From positions 105,321,732 to 105,385,731 of the forward strand of contig CM035227.1 in assembly GCA_020226215.1 (NCBI GenBank): 64,000 nucleotides of DNA. The letters run 5' to 3'. The position numbers and the translations under genes are program-made. The notes below the pieces were generated by a model that made no database searches, had not been told where the DNA came from, and saw only the letters and a list, made by a program, of their open reading frames with translations. Positions 12,459 to 24,413 of the stretch are shown here, in pieces. Position 1 is the first letter of the stretch, and each line of letters begins with the position of its first letter. Origin of the DNA: Sindora glabra (taxonomy: Eukaryota; Streptophyta; Magnoliopsida; Fabales; Fabaceae).

Positions 12459-13785
12459 AGGTAAACTCACAAAATTACTTAATTACATTTTATTATACAA
12501 AAATGCATAAACTAAAAAATACATAATGATTTTCACTTTAATTTTGAGTTAAACATCCCATATTTTTTTCACTATATACAACGGTTAAATATGAAATTTT
12601 TGATCAATTTATTTTATTACACATCATTGCAAACCATCGACATCCCTTATGTGACTCAAATTGAATTCCTGAATTATTTCATATAATTTTTACCTTGCGT
12701 AAAATTCACAAGATAAAATATTAAAAATATCTAATTTATTTGTCGAAGACATTAATATCATTAATGATCTGGTTAGCCTCAATCTCAAAAAGAGATTTAT
12801 ACCTAATATTATCTTTAAAACTTTCTGATTTTATATTCCAGACTTACACTTTAAAAGTTTGCATATGTATTAAATGCCTTTTTAGTCATTTTATTAAAAA
12901 AAGAAAAGAAACAACGCTTATAGCACACAGAAAATGCCCAGGATTTAAGATAAGGAAATGGAATCATGGGACCACAAAAGCAGGTTTCTTTGAGTTTTCT
13001 TTTGGTTGCTGGGTTCAGATTCTCGACCCAAGAGGCAATTTAACTTTCTCACCAAGGTTGACGTGGGAGGCACCGAAGCCAATAGATGACTGCTGTTAGC
13101 CTGTTATTATATATATTTTTTGAAAAAAATGCTATAAAAATTAAAAATATATTTCAAATTTTAATTTTAAATTATATATATTAAATTAAATTTTGCAAAT
13201 TTATCTTATCATTCAATACATAACAATAATCTTTAATTTTTATTTAATATTTAATTTTAAAATTTATTTTTAATGTATACAGTATTATTGATTTTTGTCC
13301 AACCATCATTATCCAAATGGATTGAAATTGGGTATTATTTTTTTTTTGGCCGGGAGGGGGGGGTTCGGTGCCCAAACTCTTAATTCTTTAGTTTGTTTGT
13401 ATTTGAATATTTTTTTGGGCAGTGCATACCAGTTTCCATGTTTTATTTAAAAGAATTATACTTTTTAAATTTTTTTAATAATAAATTGTCATTCTTTTTT
13501 AAAAAGTAAATTTTTATAATCTTTTGAGTTGTAATTATTTATCGATAGAGTTGCAATTTATGATCTATTCAATACGTGTAAAATTGGTATAAAATAGTAA
13601 GATTTTGTACAAAAATTTTGTAAAGTATGAAATATTTTGACAATATAATTTTTTTAGGAAAATTTGCAATAAGAAATTGAGGAGTGTATACAAAATAATT
13701 AATTTTGGGTTCAAAACAGGTAAAGCCAACGTTACTGTAGCCTATCAATTAGTAACTATGGTTTTCGTTTTCATTTTTCTAAAAA

Positions 13786-14577
13786 GAGAAAATTCCAAAT
13801 TATCTCTCCAATTATGAAGTATTTAGATTTTACCTTTTAAATTATAGAAATTTAAACTTTATCCCCTATAATTATAAAAAATTTCAATTTTATCTCTGTT
13901 GTTATTACCGTAACCAAGTTTAGGGTTGTAATACTTAATAACATTTTTGCAACAATTAGTAATAGTTATAAACTAACGTCATTATCTTAGTAGCGCTTCA
14001 TAACTACCGGTATGCGAATTTTTTTTGAAAAATTAGCAAATATAATTACAATTTTTTAATGCCAGTAAGTGAAATATGAAAGTGACAGTTTTCCTAACAG
14101 ATTTTATCAACATGATAACAACAGGGTAAAATCTAAGTTAACAGTTGTAATACTTAATAACGTTTTTGTAACAATTAGTCACAGTTATAAACTAACGTCA
14201 TCATCCTTGTAATGGTTCATAATTGCTAGTAAATAATTTTTTTAAAAAAAATTAGCAAATATAATGTTTGTAACACTTAGTAATATTTTTGCAACAATTA
14301 GTGGCAATTATAAACCAATGTCATTATCCTAATAGTGGCTCATAACTGCCGGTAAGTAAAAAAAATAAAAAATTAGCAAATATAATTACGATTTTTAAAT
14401 GCCAAAAGTAAAATATAATAGCGATAATTTTTTTAACAGATTTTGTCAACATGGTAACAGTAGGGTAAAATTCAAGTTTTTTATTGTTGTAAGGCATAAA
14501 ATCCAAATTTCTATAATTTAAGAGGATAAAATCCAAAAATCTTATAGTTGCAAAGGATAATTTGCAATTTTCCCTAT
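13786..14577. mobile_element. Long-terminal-inverted-repeat element with internal tandem units (copy 1)
   Basis: The left end (AGAGAAAATTCCAAATTATC) is matched in reverse by GATAATTTGCAATTTTCCCT at the right end, and the inverted similarity runs inward for about 130 bp (GGATTTTA..., AATTATAGAAA...). Between the ends, a unit beginning TTGTAATACTTAATAA recurs at about 13925, 14146 and 14267. The counterpart in copy 2 (23294-23744) has just one unit. No coding capacity is seen. Long inverted ends fit a MULE-like or foldback non-autonomous element; the superfamily is not established. Confidence 0.55.
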
Positions 14578-15080
14578 TAAAAATATTTAAGCATATTCCC
14601 AAATTTAATTATAAAACATTGCTATTGTTACACATAGGAGAATATGTATGTATTCCAAATGAGATTTAGAGTCCCTATATTTTTCCAAAAAATGTAGGGG
14701 TGAATTTTGAAAAGGAATAGATATAATTTTTTTATATGACAGTAATAGTTTTCCTAATAGATTTCATTAGTATGATAACAATAGGAATAAAATTCAAACT
14801 TTTTTATAATTGTAGGGGGTAAAATTTAAGTTTTCATAATTTAAAGAGATAAAATTCAAAGACCTTAAATTAAAAGGGGTAATTTATAGTTTTCCCTTTT
14901 AAAAATATTCAAGCATATCCCCTAAAGTGCTCGTGAATACCCTATTATAAAAGTTGTTTAATTATGAAACATTATTATTGTTACACATAGGAGAGTATGT
15001 ATGCATTCTAAATGAGATTTAGAGTTCCTATATTTTCCAAAAAAAAAATGTATGGGTGAATTTTGAAAAGAAATAGATAT
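14435..15080. repeat. Local tandem duplication of about 320 bp inside copy 1
   Basis: Bases about 14435-14754 (right end of the long-TIR element plus flank, including GTTACACATAGGAGAATATG near 14626) recur at about 14755-15080 (GTTACACATAGGAGAGTATG near 14980). Copy 2 has this stretch once (about 23600-23930). The second unit has kept about 30 bp (near AAAGTGCTCGTGAATACCC) that the first lacks. Copy 2 also has these bases, so the first unit lost them. Confidence 0.7.
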
Positions 15081-16629
15081 AAATTTTTTTATTTGAAATT
15101 GTAGATTCTAATATAAATAAATAAATTTCAAAGTGAAAATTATATTTTTATTTCTTTAAAAATGATAGAAAAATAATATAAGGAAAAGGAGAAGATTTAC
15201 ACCCTTTTAAATAGCAAGCAGGATATAGTATAAATTAGAAATTTATTAGTTAAGTTGAGATCTGTATAAATTGATGTTGTTTAATCATTGACACAGAAGA
15301 AGAATTAAAATTTGCTCATAATCTAATTAAGAGGACTTGATTTAATTTATGAAAAGGGAAATAAAGTCCTACTTAATTTAAAAGTTGAATTCAGTTTATT
15401 TTAAAATTCACAATATGTAGCGTCATAAAATATATATAAAAATGTATGCATATATATAGCAACATAAATAATCATTACAATTCGTGTACATTAGACATAT
15501 TTTGTTGCATCTTAATATATGATGATTTACAATTGCAAATTTCTCAATCATTTAATTTTTTAATAATTATATGTATAGTAATTTGCTTAATGCAAGATTG
15601 AATATTTGAATTCACGGTGTGGAGTAAATAAAATTTTTGAATTTTAAAATAATATTAAATACCACTACATTACTAAAAATATTAATTTCTTCATCATTTA
15701 ATTTGATAATGAACTTTTAAGTTATGAACTAGTAGTTAAAATAGATAAAGAAAAGTCTTAACCGTATACTCACTTATAGTCTGACCTCTAATATATTTAA
15801 AAAATGTATATATAATTTATTGAATACCATAACAAATAATAAAATATAAAATATAGAATACTTTTAAGTTAAAAAATAAAAATGAAAAACTCTCCTAAGC
15901 ACTGACACAATTATTCATATATATTATTTGTGCACATCACGAATTGAGCGATGTGAATTTGCAATGGCCTCGTGGGGCCATTTTTCAAGTTCTCCATCTT
16001 CTCCTCTTTCAAATGACATTTGCGTACCTCGTTCTTTCCCTTTCCTTCACTCAAACGTTGTTCCCTGCTCTATTTGACTTGCGAGTATATGATAGAATGT
16101 AAGAATGATTTAATATTTATTGTTAATATATTAATTATTAATATAGTTGAAAATCTGAGAATTTAGAGTTATGAACGTAAAACTGCCGAAAACTGATGAA
16201 TCCGTGCGGCCCCCGTGTGTACGAAGCGATCCGAATTTAAAAAATGAAGTTCATTTTCATTATAGGTTTATATACGTAAGTTTATAACTTTCTTCTATCT
16301 TAATTATTTTCATATTTTTATTTTTTAGTAATTTTTATGTATTTATAATTTTTAATCTAATTTAATTATTAATTTAATATACAATGATGTAATATAATTT
16401 TTTACATAAAATAAAAAAATAAATTTTTTAAATTTAATTCAATTTAATATCTCATTGAAAATACTTTCATCAACTTTTAAAATTTGATTTTTATCCTTAC
16501 ATATATCTTTCTAATGATTTAATTATTTTTAAAAATTAAAAAAAATACAAACTACCGACGAGCTCTTACGATCTCAACTAATTTGGTCCACTTAAATTAC
16601 AAGTCGCTTGGTCTACTTTACTACATTAT

Positions 16630-16633
<4 letters not shown>

Positions 16634-16669
<36 letters not shown>
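16634..16669. repeat. (TA)n microsatellite, copy 1
   Basis: About 18 TA units. At the equivalent site in copy 2 (about 25885) there is only a short ATATGTATAT stretch, so the tract expanded after the duplication or collapsed in the other copy. Confidence 0.85.
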
Positions 16670-16671
<2 letters not shown>

Positions 16672-16794
16672 AAATAAGAAAATTGAGATTTGAGAAAACT
16701 TTAAAGTTGTTAATAAATTAAAATTTTATTGTTGAGCATTACAATGCCTATTGTATTTAGTTTTCTAACATAAGAATTCACTCAATAATACTAT

Positions 16795-16935
16795 TAATAT
16801 AGTTAACTTAGTGACGTCGAATTGTTATTTCATTATAGAAATTACAAGTTTGACACGAGAGGGTGTTTATTTGTAATCAATTATGAGTTAGAAGATTCTT
16901 AATATTGTTAATGCTTTAATAAGATTATGATGATA
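16795..16935 (+). mobile_element. Possible old tRNA-derived SINE remnant (copy 1)
   Basis: The counterpart in copy 2 (26015-26115) reads ACGGTTAGCTTAGTGGTATC, like a pol III A box, followed about 50 bp later by GAATTTGACATAAG, a weak B box. Both copies hold it, so it predates the duplication. No target-site duplication was recognised. Confidence 0.3.
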
Positions 16936-19900
16936 GACTTATCCTTTTAATAATAGTTATGACTTAAATCAAATAATTTGCTGTTAGCTCTTTAATAGAC
17001 TGTAGTGATGGATTGATTTTTTAAGCAATAATTATAAGTCAAATCAAACATTTTGTAATACTTGGAGAGCATAATCAATATTAGTTGCCTTTGCTCTCTC
17101 TTGTTATTTTTCAATTTTTTTATTGTTAGATGAGAGGAGTCTAGAGGCCTGCTAAGGAAAAAGAAAAATTAAGATAAAATAGCAATAAAAATAATAATTT
17201 CATTTTAATTATTAAAGAGTAGCGATAAAATGGTTCTCGAATTATATAATATTTTAGTATCCTCAATAAATAATATTTTATATTGATAAATTTATTTTGT
17301 CACACACATAATTTTGTTCTTGAATTATTGGATAGAAAGATAAAATTATATATATAAATTATTATTTAAAAATAAAATTATAATTTTTTATAATTTAAAA
17401 ATTATTTTATTAATATTTTATAATTTTAAATACGTATTATTATTTTTTTCTAAAATAATCTTAGGAGCACGAAGGACTCCTACTACGTTAATTTTTTTTT
17501 TTTTTAAAGAAGAAGAATTGACTCAATAATATAATATTAATCTGGATCGATACAGTGGCTATTCCATTCGTAAAAGTGAAATTATCCATTTGATTCCCTT
17601 CATGTCTTGTCCATGTCGCAATTTGAGAAGAATTTGTCTAATGATTGTTATCAAATTCCCACCCGACTGAGACAAGAGTTGGTCGGCATAGCTCAAGATC
17701 GAGAGATAAGAGTCAAAGCACTACGCCATTGTAAAGATAAGCTTTATTAAATATCGGAGAGAAAAATATAAAATATATTTTTTTATATTGAGGTTTTATT
17801 GTAAATTAAATCCTTAAATCATAAAAAATTCAAAATCAATATTAATCATTCACTTATTTAATCATTCATTGAATGCATAGTTTTTTATTAATTTTTTTAA
17901 ATAAGAATCGTAATTTAATTAAATTTTTATTGATTATATAATATAAAATTTATGCAAAAAAAAATTCAATGAACCGACATGCTGATACTTCACTTCAAAT
18001 ATATATATATATATATAATATAATAATCATTTTATTAAACCCTATCAAAGATCAGATGTTCTCGCATATCAAAAACTATAGTTACGAGGGAATGAATGCA
18101 ATTTAGTATGACAAAAATTACGAACTGAATAATGAGCACAGAAAGAGTGAATGCCCTTTGATCGTCATCCCTTTTTTCATTTTTTTTCAAAGAGAGAAAC
18201 ATACTTTATTTACGTATGATATAACTCTATTTATAACTTATTAATATGTAATTTATATTATTAATATTGTTGATTTATGTTAACTTTTCATCCTAATTAA
18301 TAAAACCAATCATATACAAATTACATATCGAATTATTAATACAATTTTATTTTATTTTATTTCAATTTCTTCCTAATCTTTAATGCTTCTATTATCTCTT
18401 CTCCTTGATGTTGCATAACTGCATAACCCATCTTAGTCTTCGGCCTGTTGATATGTGAAAAAATAGTCGGGTACAAATGATAATAAAAACCACATGTATA
18501 AACTCAAAATAGAAATTATCAGAAGATAACAACAGAATATTCGGAAAGTTCGTTTAGCAAAGAGACAACCGAAGTTTCAGCTCACCAATAATGGAAGTGA
18601 AGCTTGCTCAATATAGTCATTTACAAGACAAATTTAACAAAGGTGATGATTACATAATATTATTGATAATGTACTGATGTACTACCAAATTTAATTATTA
18701 ATATATTATTATATAGTATAATATATTATATTTAATTTAAAAAAAAATAAATTTAATATATAATCGAATTTAATAACATATCAATACATAATTGTGTAAC
18801 TGATATGGTGGTATATCATAATCCCTTTACTTAAGGAAGAGAATGCTTAATTTAATTTCTTGTTAAAACATGAGTTATGCATTAGCAAGTAAAAATGAAG
18901 ATCATTACAACATCATAGAAGTGTTGGGTTTAAAATTAGAGTTGTTGAAATAGATTTAACTCTATGGACAGATTCACAAGTTTACAAAAAAATATAGAGT
19001 AAAATTTATAAAACACGACTCTATTTAAATGCAGACTTAAAATAATTTTATGTACATTTTTTTATATTTTTACTTTTAAATTAAACTAATATATTATATA
19101 AATCTTTATCCAAGTAATTCAATATTCATTTATAAACTCAATTTTTTATATTTCAACTTAACCCAAACTAAATAAATTATTTCTAATTTAATGATTTTAT
19201 TTTTAAATTGATAATTTTAAAATTAATAAAATTTTATTGTAGTTTATTTAGCCTTGAATTGTTAGTGTGGATTAAGAATATACTAAATATATAATGTTTA
19301 AATATACACTTATTATTTTAAATTCAAAATTATCTTAAAAAATTTAGAATTATTTTTTGAAAAAATAAAAAAGAAAAATTTTGCAAACTCGATTCATGAG
19401 TTTGCAATCAATAAGACTAAAATTCTCATTTAAGCAGTCCACAATTTTTAGAAATTGGATGTAATTTGATGCATTTATGGTCGATTTGCATAAAATGGAT
19501 GGATCCATTTAACAGTTATATTTAAAACTAGAAATAAAAGCAGGTTGGAATTAGGATTAATGATTTGGTATATAACTTGTAAGTGACGAGTTTTAGTGAT
19601 CTGGATGGAAATTTAATGTCGGTTAATAGGTGGACAAAACATTAACAAAACAAATTATATATTAAATGAACTAAATAAATTCGTTTAACAGTTATATCTA
19701 CAACTAGGATAAAAGTAAGGAGGAATTAGAGTTAATAATTTAGTATATAACTTATAGTTGAATGTAAATTTAATGTCGTCTAATAAGTGGACAAGGCATT
19801 AATAAAACAAATAATATTTTATATCTTTTAACAATTTAAACCACAAGAAAATTAGTTGTAAATATCATTCTATCATATATGGTTAAAACATTGTTATTAA

Positions 19901-20858
19901 AGTGAAACCAAACTTTAAATCAAACAGAACCCTGATTGAGTCATTAATTCAATTAATGAGCCATCAATTCAATTGCTTATAATATAAAAATATAAAAATA
20001 TTAATTTATATAAAAATAAAAAATGCATTCAATAAGTAAAATTGTAATAAATTCACATCTTAATTTATCAAAATATGATAATAAAAAATAAATGATTTAA
20101 AATCACAAAAAAATTATAACTAAATGAGTTAAGATTTTTTTAAAAAAGTTTAATATAATACCACAATTCAATTTGATTAATTAAAACCACTAGTTGAAAT
20201 ATATTTTATTGTTTTACATGGAAAATTATTTTAATGATGTAATTCAAATTGGATTGACCATTAATTTACTGGTTTATCAGTTGAACCGGCCAATTCGAAT
20301 TGAGTTTAATAACTATGAGTTAAAGTGTATTGTTTCCTTTCTTTTATGGTAGGCTTTCCCATTTTTTATTTTTTATTTTTCAAATGAGGGTATTTTAAAA
20401 ATCATTTCGATTAAGCCCAATAAATGAGTGTTTGGGTCATGATGTGAACCGGATGAAATGTCCCCCCAACAGCGTTCGAAGCCCAAACCACAGTTGATCA
20501 GCCAACTTACAAAAATACCCTTCGAACAATCTGTTGGTTTTAAATAAATTAATGGAACAAGAGGGATATTAATGACCCTACTCTTGTTCGGTCACTTAAA
20601 ACCTTCAGATGCCATGAAAAACTCTGCAACCTGTGAAATTATTTCTCCTGTGATTGCAGGCTTCACTGGCAGAACAACAAGATAAAGTGACCAAAACGTA
20701 AAAACTCAATCTTTGAGCCTTGAAATTGGGCCACACAACGCATTGAATAAAAAAGTAAGAAGCTTGAGAAGCTGAATCCACAAGTGGGTCTCTGAAAAGA
20801 GCCAATCTTGAATATCAGCTCAAAGCAATATTGCAATGGCAAGATTCTCTAACAATCT

Positions 20859-20868
20859 CTATATTTAA
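20859..20868 (-). promoter_or_regulatory. Orphan copy of the candidate YSL TATA box
   Basis: Same minus-strand TTAAATATAG as at 11191-11200, inside copy 2. No YSL coding sequence lies downstream of it; the next DNA to the left is the right end of copy 1. Neighbouring sequence (20830-21310) is nearly identical to the YSL-proximal copy. Confidence 0.3.
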
Positions 20869-21744
20869 ATCTACCACTTCACCGACCCTGAAGTTACGCA
20901 CCAAACAGGGCCTGTCTCCATGCATGTACTACAAATGTGGTACTGGGGTAGTAGTACTACATAGAAATTTGATTTTCACTTTTTTGTACTACTACTACTA
21001 CTACCTTAAATAACGTTCAAAACGGCTCCACAATATTGAACAAATTGTTGGCTCAGAATGAAAAATGAAACAGCCTCCTCGTTGACTTAAGCAGATAGAT
21101 AAATGCTTCATATATGAATATCGAAAAAACAAAGGTTGGGGTGATTGAAAATCAAAACTTTCAAAGTGGCTGCAAAGTGGGCATTTATTAGTTGGATCTT
21201 TCCTTCTAAGTATGATCGCTTTGGGGTGCTAGGCGGGTGGCCTAAACAAGCCCTCTCGAATAATAAATCCTTCCCGCATTCTTATTCTCAATTTTCGCCA
21301 GCAATTACGTGCATGTAAAAGAAAAAACAATAATATTACATCTATTATTCGAAATTAAATTATATATATAAATAAATAATTATTATTAAATATAAAACAT
21401 TGAAACAAAATTTTAAAATTTAATTCAATAAATATAAAAAATTTAAAATTAAATTTCAAGAATTACAATACTTTTTAAGAAACGAGGCCTTTGAAGTATC
21501 AAAAAGTTGTAGCGCACGGCATTTATAATGCGGTAATGATATTCAAATTTTGGATAAATTACACTCACTAATCAAACATCTTCTATTTTTAAAAATATAC
21601 GTTAAATTTTCTCTTTCCATACTCACGTATTTCCCTTTTTACTTTAAATATATATATATTTATCTTCTTTATTTTTGAAAAACAACAGAAGTCAAAGGTA
21701 TATTTCTAAAATTAAAGAAATATTAGTGTGATTAGATTAAGAGA

Positions 21745-21979
21745 ATATTTGTTCTAGTTAGAAAAAAATTTCTATGCGAATATATTTACAAATTAATTAT
21801 TAAGAAAATGAAAAATATTTATATGTTCAATGTTAGATATAGAGAGTTTGATAAGTTATTTTTTCTCATTAATTCTAGATGTTATTTTTTAATAAAGTAT
21901 AAAAATAACATATCATCATTTATTTATATAGAAATATGCAAAAAAAAATTATAAAAATATTTTCAAAAATACAAATGGA
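21745..21979. mobile_element. MITE-like element, copy 2 allele
   Basis: Counterpart of 12220-12458, with ends ATATTTGTTCTAGTTAG and ...AAATACAAATGGAGG. The shared position in both blocks shows it was present before duplication. Confidence 0.45.
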
Positions 21980-23293
21980 GGTAAACTCACAAACATACAA
22001 AGTATGAAATTACTTAATTACATTTTATCATACAAAAATGCATAAAGGATACATAATGATTTTCACTTTAATTTTGATGTTAAACATCTCATATTTTTTT
22101 CACCATACACAATGGTTAAATATGAAATTTTTTATCAATTTATTTTATTACACATCATTGCATAACATCAACATCTCTTATGTGACTCAATTATTTCATA
22201 TAATTTTTACCTTGCATAAAATTCACAAGATAAAATGGTAAAAACATCTAATTTATTTGTCCAAGACACAAGTATCATTAATGATCTGGTTAGCCTCAAT
22301 CTCAAAAAGAGATTTATACCTAATATTATCTTTAAAACTTTTTGATTTTATATTCCAGACTTACACTTTAAAATTTTGCATATGTATTAAATGCCTTTTT
22401 CGTCATTTTATTAAAATGAAAAAAGAAACAACGCTTATAGCATACAGAAAATGCCGAGGATTTAAGATAAGGAAATGGAATTATGGGACCACAAGCAGGT
22501 TTCTTTTGAGTTTTCTTTTGGTTGCTGGGTTCAGATTCTCAGACCCAAGAGGCAATTTAACTTTCTCACCAAGATTGACGTGTGAGGCACCGAAGCCAAT
22601 AGATGACTGCTGTTAGCCTGTTACTATATATATATTTTGAAAAAAAAATTATAAATATTAAAAATAAATTTCAAATTTTAAATTTAAATTATATACATTA
22701 AATTAAATTTTACAAATATACCTTATCATTCAATACATAACAATAATCTTTAATTTTTATTTAATATTTAATTTTAAATTTTATTTTTAATATATACAGT
22801 ATTATTGATTTTTGTCCAACCATCATCATCCGAATGGATTGAACTTGAGTATTATCCTTTTTTGGGGGGTTCGGTGCCCAAACTCTTAATTCTTTAGTCT
22901 GTTTGTATTTGAATATTTTTTTGGACGGTGCATGCCAGTTTGCATGTTTTATTTAAAAGAATTATACTTTTTTAAATTTTTTTAATAATAAATTGTCATT
23001 CTTTTTTAAAAAGTAAATTCTTATAATCTTTTGAGTTGTAATTATTTATTGATAGAGTTGCAATTTATGATCTATTCAATACGTGTAAAATTGGTATAAA
23101 ATAGTAAGATTTTGTACAATAATTTTGTAAAGTATGAAATATTTTGGCAGTATATATATATATTTTTGAAAAAACTTGTAATAAAAAATTGAGAAGTGTA
23201 TATGAACAATTAATTTTGGGTTCAAAACAGGTAAAGCCAACTTACTGTAGCCTATCAATTAGTAACAATGGCTCGCGTTTTCATTTTTTTAAA

Positions 23294-23744
23294 AAGGGAA
23301 AATTGCAAATTACCGGCCAATTATGGAATCTTTGGATTTTATCTCCTTAAAATGTAGAAACTACCTCCTATAATTATAAAAAAAAACTTAAATTTTGTCC
23401 CTATTATTACCACAATTACTAAATTAATGGCTTGTAACACTTAGTACATTTCTGTAACAATTTAGTGGTGGTTATAAATCGATGTCATCATCCTAATAAC
23501 AATTCATAATTGTTAATAAGTAAAAAAATTTGAAAAATTAGCAAATATAGTAATGATTTTTAATTGTTATTAAGTGAAATATGATAACAATAATTTTTTT
23601 AACAGATTCTGTCAACATGATTTAATGGGGATAAAATTCAAGTTTTTTATAGTTATAATGGGTAAAATTCAAATTTTTATAATTTAAGAGGATAAAATCC
23701 AAAAACTTTATAGTTTGAGAAGATAATTTACAATTTTCCCTTTT
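23294..23744. mobile_element. Long-terminal-inverted-repeat element (copy 2, single-unit form)
   Basis: Ends are AAAAGGGAAAATTGCAAATT and its near-exact reverse complement AATTTACAATTTTCCCTTTT. It has one internal unit (CTTGTAACACTTAGTACATT, about 23431) instead of the three in copy 1. No coding sequence. Confidence 0.6.
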
Positions 23745-24118
23745 AAAAATATTCAAGCATATCCCCTAAAGTGCTTGCGAATCCCCTATTATAAAAGTTG
23801 TTTAATTATAAAACATTGTTATTGTTACACATAGGAGAATACGTATACATTCCAAACGAGATTTAGAGTCCCTATATTTTCTAAAAAAAATGTCTGGGTG
23901 AATTTTGAAAAAAAAATATATAAAATTTTTAATTTGAAATTGTAGATTCTAATAAAAATAAATAAATTTAAAGTAAAAATTATGTTTTTATTTCTTAAAA
24001 AAATGATAGAAAAATAATATAAGAAAAAGGAGAAGATTTACACCTTTTTAAATAGCAAGTAGGATATAATATAATTTAGAAATTTGTTAGTTAAGTTGAA
24101 ATATGTATAAATTAATTA

Positions 24119-24413
24119 AGGGTGTAAATAGGTTAAATCGAGTTCAATTTTATCTTAAATAGATCAAATTTACTTTCTAAATTATTTATTTAAGCCAATT
24201 ATTAGCCTAAGCCCAATCTATTAACTGTATAAGGTCAAAATCTAGATTTATTATAACCTATTAAAGAAGCTTGAATTGATGTTGTTTAATCATCAAAAAG
24301 AGAAGAAGAAATAAAATTTTCTTATAATCTATAAGTAGATTAGGTCAAGCCTTTGTAGGCCTTAAATAGGCTAAGTCAAGCCACTAATTAGGCTACTTGA
24401 CCTATTTATAACT
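24119..24413. mobile_element. Insertion specific to copy 2 with GTAAATAGGT ends, split by a copy of its own flank
   Basis: The left end GGGTGTAAATAGGTTAAATC and the right end GACCTATTTATAACTTT are inverted relative to each other. Inside, about 24273-24335 repeats the right flanking sequence (AATTGATGTTGTTTAATCAT), which appears again just after the element at 24418. Copy 1 has that flank once and no insert (near 15267). The ends resemble those of the hAT-like element at 50553-51366. Confidence 0.55.

Larger units (their letters stand above)
10863..20525. repeat. Tandem segmental duplication, copy 1 (9,663 bp)
   Basis: This block is repeated in the same orientation at 20530-29864. Homology starts at TCTGTTGGTTTTAAAT (10863 and 20530) and ends at AAAATACCCTTCGA (ending 20525 and 29864). 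Four bases (ACAA, 20526-20529) lie at the junction. The copies stay collinear throughout and differ by substitutions and indels. The block carries no convincing gene: it is the upstream region shared by the divergent YSL and MSP1-like genes plus transposon debris. Copy-1-specific changes are a SINE at 11872-11990, extra repeat units at 13925-14480, a duplication of about 320 bp at 14435-15080, and a TA tract at 16634. Confidence 0.95.
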
